NCBI GenBank assembly: GCA_025464735.1 | Contig: JAODMX010000035.1 | Location: forward strand, 1 to 12,149 | Length of the DNA stretch: 12,149 nucleotides | Reading direction: 5' to 3' | From: Frondihabitans sp. | GTDB taxonomy: Bacteria > Actinomycetota > Actinomycetes > Actinomycetales > Microbacteriaceae | Part shown: positions 7,976 through 12,149 of the stretch, piece by piece | How positions within the stretch are numbered: the stretch's first letter is position 1 | Layout of the letters: the number at the start of each line of letters is the position of its first letter | The notes under the pieces: model-generated | The model's database searches: none | What the model saw: only the letters and a program-made list of their open reading frames with translations | Told to the model about the DNA's origin: nothing | Program-made: the position numbers and the translations under genes

Positions 7976-7989
7976 GGCTGCGAGCAGCC
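7976..7989. repeat. Inverted repeat at the predicted transcription start
   Basis: GGCTGC-GA-GCAGCC is a perfect 6-bp dyad beginning five bases after the candidate -10 box. It could be an operator for a dimeric regulator or a 5'-end hairpin of the leader RNA. No regulator gene is adjacent. Confidence 0.35.
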
Positions 7990-8055
7990 GGTCGATTCGT
8001 TGGCCGAAGGATCATAACTGCACTGCAAGATGCCAGACAGTCTCGGGAGGACGCC

Positions 8056-8166
8056 ATGAAGAAGACAGCCCTGAATACAGCCGATGGTATGACCATCGTC
8101 GGGGGCGCCTCCTTCGCCCCGCGCCAGCGTCCGCTCCCGGCGACTACCGCAGGCCTCTCGGCCTAG
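8056..8166 (+). CDS. Candidate 36-residue leader peptide upstream of the ABC exporter
   Basis: A short frame starts at ATG 8056 behind the strongest ribosome binding site in the window, GGGAGGA (8045-8051), and ends at TAG 8166. The product starts MKKTALNTAD and contains ASFAPRQRPLP (residues 18-28). It has no signal peptide, membrane segment or cysteine, so a secreted or cross-linked peptide is unlikely. Arg23-Gln24-Arg25 is a +x+ motif of the kind known from macrolide-dependent ribosome arrest in Erm leader peptides, and it precedes a proline-rich stretch. It lies 226 bases upstream of the first ABC gene in a highly structured region. I infer a regulatory leader peptide; a small functional protein is the alternative. 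Translation is supported only by the ribosome binding site and start. Confidence 0.55.
   Translation: MKKTALNTADGMTIVGGASFAPRQRPLPATTAGLSA
8102..8120 (+). repeat. Hairpin inside the leader reading frame
   Basis: GGGGCG (8102-8107) pairs with CGCCCC (8115-8120) around a 7-base loop, just ahead of the Arg-Gln-Arg codons (8122-8130). A second small hairpin, AGGCC/GGCCT (8151-8155 with 8160-8164), covers the stop codon region. Confidence 0.4.
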
Positions 8167-8392
8167 CGTTCGGGTCGGCGCACCGCGCCGGCCGCGTCAC
8201 CGATACCGAGCAGCGCTGGCCTAGCGCGCCTCGAGGGCTCTGGTCCGCCTCCAGAGCCCGCGGCTTCTGCCGCCTCACCCCCACGAAACCCGTCAACGGT
8301 CGTCTTCTGACGACCCTGCACGGGTGTCAGTGGGCACTGCGAAGATCATGACGGGCCATTCGTGACCCCGCACCACCTCGATTTGGACACCC
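8167..8392 (+). promoter_or_regulatory. Structured leader region between the small frame and the first ABC gene
   Basis: I see no gene in these 226 bases, but a chain of local hairpins: GGCGC/GCGCC (8177-8189), GCGCT/AGCGC (8213-8227), GGGCTCTGG/CCAGAGCCC (8235-8243 with 8251-8259), GCGGC/GCCGC with a TTCT loop (8260-8273), GGTCGTC/GACGACC with a TTCT loop (8298-8315), and CAGTG/CACTG (8328-8339). None is followed by a T-run, so intrinsic termination is not indicated; control at translation or by Rho is more likely. A direct repeat GGCCTAGCG occurs at 8160-8168 and 8218-8226. High GC makes some pairing expected by chance; the 9-bp and 7-bp perfect stems are the best supported. Confidence 0.5.
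8322..8392 (+). promoter_or_regulatory. Putative sequestering stem over the ABC start site
   Basis: GGGTGTC (8322-8328) is perfectly complementary to GACACCC (8386-8392), which includes the weak GGA ribosome binding site and abuts the ATG at 8393. Forming it would hide the start. The competing stem ACCCGT (8288-8293) with ACGGGT (8320-8325) uses part of the same strand and encloses the 8298-8315 hairpin, so the two are mutually exclusive. Confidence 0.4.
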
Positions 8393-10318
8393 ATGTCACA
8401 ACATCCCCCTCCATCCGTCACCTCCGACCAGGTCGACGAGGCGATTCGCGATGCCGATCGCGACGACAACAACGGCGCGATGTCGTTCGTCGACGCGGCG
8501 ACCGCTGAGGCCCTGCGCCTGAAACCACCCAAGCGTCTCTCGACCTTCGCCTCGATCCTCCGGCTCTACCCGTACGTCAAGCCTGCTCGCGGCCGGATCC
8601 TGCTCGGCATGATCGCCGCACTCGTCGCCGGCGTTGTGGCGCTCGTCATCCCGCTCGTGCTCCAGACACTCGTCGACGGTCCGCTGTCGCACCACGATCC
8701 GGCGCAGGTCTGGCCGGCATTCTTTGCCGTCTTCGGCCTTGGCCTGCTCGAGGCCATCATGATCGCGCTGCGCCGATGGTTCGTGCTCACGCCGGGCACA
8801 ATGGTCGAGGCGTCGCTTCGCAACAGTCTCTACAAGAAGCTGCAAGACCTCCCGGTGGCGTTCCACGACCGTTGGCAGAGTGGGCAACTGCTCTCGAGGT
8901 CGGTCAGCGACCTGAGTCTTATCCGGCGCTGGTTGTCGTTCGGCATCGTCCTGTTCGTCGTCAACATCTTGACTATCGTCATCGGCTTCGTCGTGCTCTT
9001 CTACTGGAGCCCGCTGCTCGGCGGCATCTTTGCCGTCGCGTCGATCCCGCTGTGGATTTACGGCTTCACCTTCGAGAAGAAGTACTCGACGGTTGCGCGC
9101 CGGAGTCAAGACCAGGTCGGCGACCTCGCCACCAGCGTCGAGGAGTCGGTTCACGGCATCCGCGTGCTCAAGGCCTTCGGGCGCGGGAGTCACTCGCTGC
9201 GCAACTTCTCGAAGCAGGCGGCAGACCTGCGTGGCACCGAGATCGAGAAGGCTCGAGCGGTGGCCGGTATCTGGCTGTGGCTGCTTCTCATTCCTGACGT
9301 GGCATTCGCGTTCTGCCTGCTCGCGGGCATCTGGCTCGCGTCGACCGGTAACCTGACCGTCGGCCAGCTGTTCGCGTTCTTTGCCGCGGCCACCGTGCTG
9401 CGTCAGCCCGTCGAATCGATCGGCTTCCTGCTGTCGATGACGTTCGACACCCGGACGGCTGCCGACCGGTTCTTCGAGGTCCTCGACAGCGAGAACACGA
9501 TCACGGATCCGGAGCACCCGAAGACGATCGCGCATCCCACCGGTCGCTTCGAGTTCCGTCACGTCCACTTCCGCTACCAGGACAGCCCGGCGCAGTTCCC
9601 CGATCTCGTGAACGGGGTCGAGCTCGTTCTCGAACCGGGCGAGACGATGGCGCTTGTCGGCCTCACCGGATCCGGCAAGACCACCCTGCTCGCGCTGACG
9701 TCGCGGCTCTACGACGTGACCTCGGGTCAGGTGCTGCTCGACGGGGTGGACGTTCGCGACCTCACCCGCGAGGAGCTGCGGCGCCACGTCGGCATGGCGT
9801 TCGAAGACGCGACACTATTCAGCGCCTCCGTGCGGGACAACGTGCTGCTCGGGCGCCCTGACGTGAGCGGCGCCGAGGCCGAGGAGCTCCTCACCGAGGC
9901 GCTCGAGATCGCCCAGGCCTCCTTCGTGTACGACCTGCCGCAGGGCCTCGACACTCGCGTCGGCGAAGAGGGGCTCAGCCTTTCCGGCGGTCAACGTCAG
10001 CGTCTGGCGCTCGCTCGCGCGATCGCGGCGCGGCCAGCGGTTCTCGTGCTCGACGACCCGCTGTCTGCGCTCGACGTCGACACCGAAGCTCGTGTCGAGG
10101 CCGGCCTCCGGAGGGTTCTCGACACGACGACGTCGCTGATCGTGGCGCACCGCCCGTCCACGGTCACGCTTGCCGATCGGGTTGCCCTGCTGCAGAACGG
10201 CCGCGTCACCGCGGTCGGCACCCACTCCGAGTTGATCGCAACCAACGACCACTACCGCTACGTCATCTCGTCTCTCGACGATGACGAAACCAACACCCGA
10301 GAGGGGGTGCACGCATGA
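8393..10318 (+). CDS. ABC exporter half-transporter, degenerate-site subunit
   Basis: This 641-residue protein is a type IV (MsbA/LmrA-like) half-transporter: an extended hydrophilic N-terminus (1-55), a membrane domain of about six spans (about 66-350) and a nucleotide-binding domain (about 385-630). Walker A is GLTGSGKT (423-430), the signature is LSGGQ (530-534), and the H-loop histidine is His586. The Walker B motif reads LVLDD, so Asp555 replaces the catalytic glutamate, and the Q-loop position is Glu471 (AFEDATLF). These mark a non-hydrolysing site, as in the degenerate subunits of TM287/288- or BmrC/D-type heterodimers. There is no C39 peptidase domain, so no leader-peptide cleavage. 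The partner gene overlaps at ATGA. The ATG at 8393 has a poor, possibly sequestered ribosome binding site; Met30 is an alternative start. Substrate unknown; drug or lipid export is typical of the family. Confidence 0.9.
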   Translation: MSQHPPPSVTSDQVDEAIRDADRDDNNGAMSFVDAATAEALRLKPPKRLSTFASILRLYPYVKPARGRILLGMIAALVAGVVALVIPLVLQTLVDGPLSHHDPAQVWPAFFAVFGLGLLEAIMIALRRWFVLTPGTMVEASLRNSLYKKLQDLPVAFHDRWQSGQLLSRSVSDLSLIRRWLSFGIVLFVVNILTIVIGFVVLFYWSPLLGGIFAVASIPLWIYGFTFEKKYSTVARRSQDQVGDLATSVEESVHGIRVLKAFGRGSHSLRNFSKQAADLRGTEIEKARAVAGIWLWLLLIPDVAFAFCLLAGIWLASTGNLTVGQLFAFFAAATVLRQPVESIGFLLSMTFDTRTAADRFFEVLDSENTITDPEHPKTIAHPTGRFEFRHVHFRYQDSPAQFPDLVNGVELVLEPGETMALVGLTGSGKTTLLALTSRLYDVTSGQVLLDGVDVRDLTREELRRHVGMAFEDATLFSASVRDNVLLGRPDVSGAEAEELLTEALEIAQASFVYDLPQGLDTRVGEEGLSLSGGQRQRLALARAIAARPAVLVLDDPLSALDVDTEARVEAGLRRVLDTTTSLIVAHRPSTVTLADRVALLQNGRVTAVGTHSELIATNDHYRYVISSLDDDETNTREGVHA

Positions 10319-12123
10319 CCGTCATCGGAGTCGAAGGCGAAGAGCGCGAAGATTTCACACGCGCCGAAGCCACAGAGCTGAGGAAGCGCTCCACGCGCCT
10401 CCTGCTTTCGCTGCTCAGCCCGCTGCGCACGCGTCTGATCGTCACCGCGCTGGTGATCGTTATCAGCACCGGAGCCCAGGTGGCCGGCCCAGCGCTGATC
10501 GCGTACGGCATCGATAGCGCGCTGCCCGACGTGATCCACCGCAACGACTGGCTGCCGACGTTCGGAGTCGTCGCGGTCTACCTGTTCACGGGCATCGTCG
10601 GCGCCGTGCTGATCTCGCAATTCACCATCCAGTCGGCGAAGATCAGCCAGGCGATCCTGTTCGATCTCCGCACGCGGGTCTTCCGGCACACGCAATTGCT
10701 CAGCCTGGAGTTCCACGAGACCTACACGTCTGGCCGGATCATTGCGCGCCAGACGAGCGATGTCGATGCCATCCGAGAGCTGCTCGACTCGGGCGTGACC
10801 AACCTCGTGCAGGGTGTCCTGTACATGGTGTTCACGGCCGTCGCCCTGGTGGCGCTCGACCCGACCTCGGGGCTCGTCCTCGCTGTCGCCCTCGTGCCGC
10901 TCCTCGCCCTCATCCGCTGGTTCCAACTGCGGTCGCAGAAGCTGTTCCGGGCGACGCGCGTCACCAGTGCGCGCGTCATCGTGCACTTCGTCGAGACGAT
11001 GACGGGCATGCGTGCTGTGCAGGCGTTCCGCAAGGAGAAGCGCAACGAGAAGGAGTACGGCGGCTACGTCGAGGAGTATCGCGACGCGAACGCGAAGGTC
11101 ATCTCACTCTTCGGAGTGTTCGACCCCGGCCTGATCCTGATCGGCAATGCGACGCTGGCCGTCGTGGTGCTGGTCGGCAGCTTCCGGGTGATCTCGGGCA
11201 CCCTCGAGGTCGGCGTGCTCCTGGCGGTCGCCCTCTACGCGAAACGCTTCTTCGACCCGGCCGAAGAGATGGCGATGTTCTACAACAGCTATCAATCGGC
11301 GTCCGCCGCCCTCGAGAAGGTCTCGGGGGTCCTCGAAGAGGAACCCAGTGTTCCCGACCCGGTGGCGTCGACCGAGCTGCGTCAGGCTCGCGGCTCGATC
11401 GACTTCGACGGCGTCGAGTTCGCCTACAACCGGGATCGTGTCGTGCTGCCCGAGTTCGACCTCCATGTGCCGGCCGGGCAGACGATCGCTCTCGTCGGCT
11501 CGACGGGCGCGGGCAAGTCGACCCTGGCCAAGCTGATCTCGCGGTTCTATGACCCGACGATCGGCTCGGTGAAGCTCGACGGGCGGGACCTGCGCGACCT
11601 CCATCCGAAAGACCTTCGGCGAGCGATCGTCATGGTGACGCAGGAGGCCTACCTGTTCTCCGGATCCGTGGCCGACAACATCGCTCTCGGTAAGCCCGAC
11701 GCGACCCGTGACGAGATCATCCGGTCGGCGCGGGCGGTCGGTGCGCACGAGTTCATCATGGCGCTCCCCGACGGCTACGACACCGACGTGAACAAGCGTG
11801 GCGGCCGAGTCTCGGCGGGGCAGCGTCAGCTGCTCTCGTTCGCGCGGGCGTTCATCGCGAACCCTCGCGTGCTGATCCTCGACGAGGCGACGGCTTCGCT
11901 CGACATCCCGAGCGAGCGGCTCGTCCAGGAGGGTCTGCAGACGCTGCTGGCCGACCGCACGGCGCTGATCATCGCGCACCGCCTTTCGACCGTGGCAATC
12001 GCCGACAGGGTCCTCGTGATGGAGTACGGGCGCGTCGTGGAGGACGGCACGCCGGCCGATCTCATCTCCGGGACGGGGCGGTTCGCGCAGCTTCACGCGG
12101 CCTGGCGTGATTCGCTCGTGTGA
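10315..12123 (+). CDS. ABC exporter half-transporter, catalytic-site subunit
   Basis: This 602-residue protein is the second half of the heterodimeric exporter. It has a membrane domain of about six spans (about 40-310) and a nucleotide-binding domain (about 360-600). Walker A is GSTGAGKS (395-402), Walker B is LILDEA with catalytic Glu524, Gln443 is in the Q-loop and His555 in the H-loop. Its signature is VSAGQ (499-503) instead of LSGGQ. Thus its intact Walker motifs face the canonical LSGGQ of the upstream partner, forming the hydrolytic site, while its altered signature completes the degenerate site. The ATG overlaps the upstream stop (ATGA) and has GAGGGGGTG (10301-10309) five bases before it, ensuring balanced synthesis. 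Transport direction is export, judged from the fused architecture. No terminator is visible in the last 26 bases of the window. Confidence 0.92.
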   Translation: MTVIGVEGEEREDFTRAEATELRKRSTRLLLSLLSPLRTRLIVTALVIVISTGAQVAGPALIAYGIDSALPDVIHRNDWLPTFGVVAVYLFTGIVGAVLISQFTIQSAKISQAILFDLRTRVFRHTQLLSLEFHETYTSGRIIARQTSDVDAIRELLDSGVTNLVQGVLYMVFTAVALVALDPTSGLVLAVALVPLLALIRWFQLRSQKLFRATRVTSARVIVHFVETMTGMRAVQAFRKEKRNEKEYGGYVEEYRDANAKVISLFGVFDPGLILIGNATLAVVVLVGSFRVISGTLEVGVLLAVALYAKRFFDPAEEMAMFYNSYQSASAALEKVSGVLEEEPSVPDPVASTELRQARGSIDFDGVEFAYNRDRVVLPEFDLHVPAGQTIALVGSTGAGKSTLAKLISRFYDPTIGSVKLDGRDLRDLHPKDLRRAIVMVTQEAYLFSGSVADNIALGKPDATRDEIIRSARAVGAHEFIMALPDGYDTDVNKRGGRVSAGQRQLLSFARAFIANPRVLILDEATASLDIPSERLVQEGLQTLLADRTALIIAHRLSTVAIADRVLVMEYGRVVEDGTPADLISGTGRFAQLHAAWRDSLV

Positions 12124-12149
12124 GCGTGCGTGCCGGCTAGACCCTCGCC

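Noticed and set aside
8030..8059. Nine-codon frame overlapping the leader peptide start by ATGA
   Set aside because: It has no ribosome binding site and may be chance; worth remembering only if ribosome profiling shows it.
4443..8096. Open frame of over 1,200 codons on the minus strand
   Set aside because: It lies opposite perM, purN, purH and the 172-residue gene, with low-complexity Arg/Asp-rich translation and no domain.
8056..8166. Leader peptide as a sortase substrate (LPATT) or double-glycine bacteriocin precursor
   Set aside because: It has no signal peptide or membrane anchor, no cysteine, and the adjacent ABC protein lacks a C39 peptidase domain.
8348..8365. Five-codon frame (MTGHS) just before the first ABC gene
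   Set aside because: Too short to judge and without a good ribosome binding site.
8396..9787. Minus-strand open frame opposite the first ABC gene
   Set aside because: Its translation is a charged, motif-free shadow of a clear ABC transporter gene.
1..12149. CRISPR array, tRNA or rRNA gene, insertion sequence or prophage genes
   Set aside because: I saw no spaced direct repeats, no tRNA-like cloverleaf or rRNA sequence, and no transposase or integrase; the absence of tRNAs was judged by eye only.

Overview
The window is high-GC DNA with gene content typical of Actinobacteria. The order sucC-sucD-(DUF6350/PerM-type membrane protein)-purN-purH matches the mycobacterial block Rv0951-Rv0957 apart from two small genes. 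GTG starts without a Shine-Dalgarno sequence behind TANNNT-type -10 boxes also fit that phylum. Protein style and the 172-residue hypothetical protein suggest Microbacteriaceae, but that is a judgement from memory, not a search.

Layout, left to right. (1) Positions 1208 to 1, minus strand: the N-terminal 402 codons of a secreted protein that runs off the window. It has a signal peptide and a Cys...Gln-x-x-V-W pattern like the thioester (TED/TQXA) domains of actinobacterial surface proteins. (2) 1209-1460: a divergent intergenic region with a candidate -10 box and a 14-bp palindrome in front of sucC. (3) 1461-3527: sucCD, encoding both subunits of succinyl-CoA synthetase, closed by a 14-bp hairpin at 3542-3575. 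(4) 3609-7241: perM-like membrane protein, purN and purH; purN and purH overlap by ATGA. (5) 7350-7868: a conserved-looking protein of unknown function, followed by an intrinsic terminator with an unusual competing fold. (6) 7921-8392: a long structured leader with a candidate promoter, a 36-codon reading frame behind a strong ribosome binding site, and several hairpins. (7) 8393-12123: two ABC half-transporters, overlapping by ATGA, forming a heterodimeric exporter with one degenerate and one canonical ATP site.

How the genes work together. sucCD serves the TCA cycle; purN and purH carry out two formyl-transfer steps and the final ring closure of IMP synthesis; PerM in mycobacteria supports cell division. 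The ABC pair is a separate unit whose leader looks regulated. Just before the first ABC gene, bases 8322-8328 can pair with 8386-8392, the seven bases directly upstream of its ATG. An alternative stem (8288-8293 with 8320-8325) would compete. Together with the upstream small reading frame, which contains an Arg-Gln-Arg triplet, this suggests translation-coupled control of exporter expression. This leader and the partial thioester-domain protein are the two most interesting items in the window.
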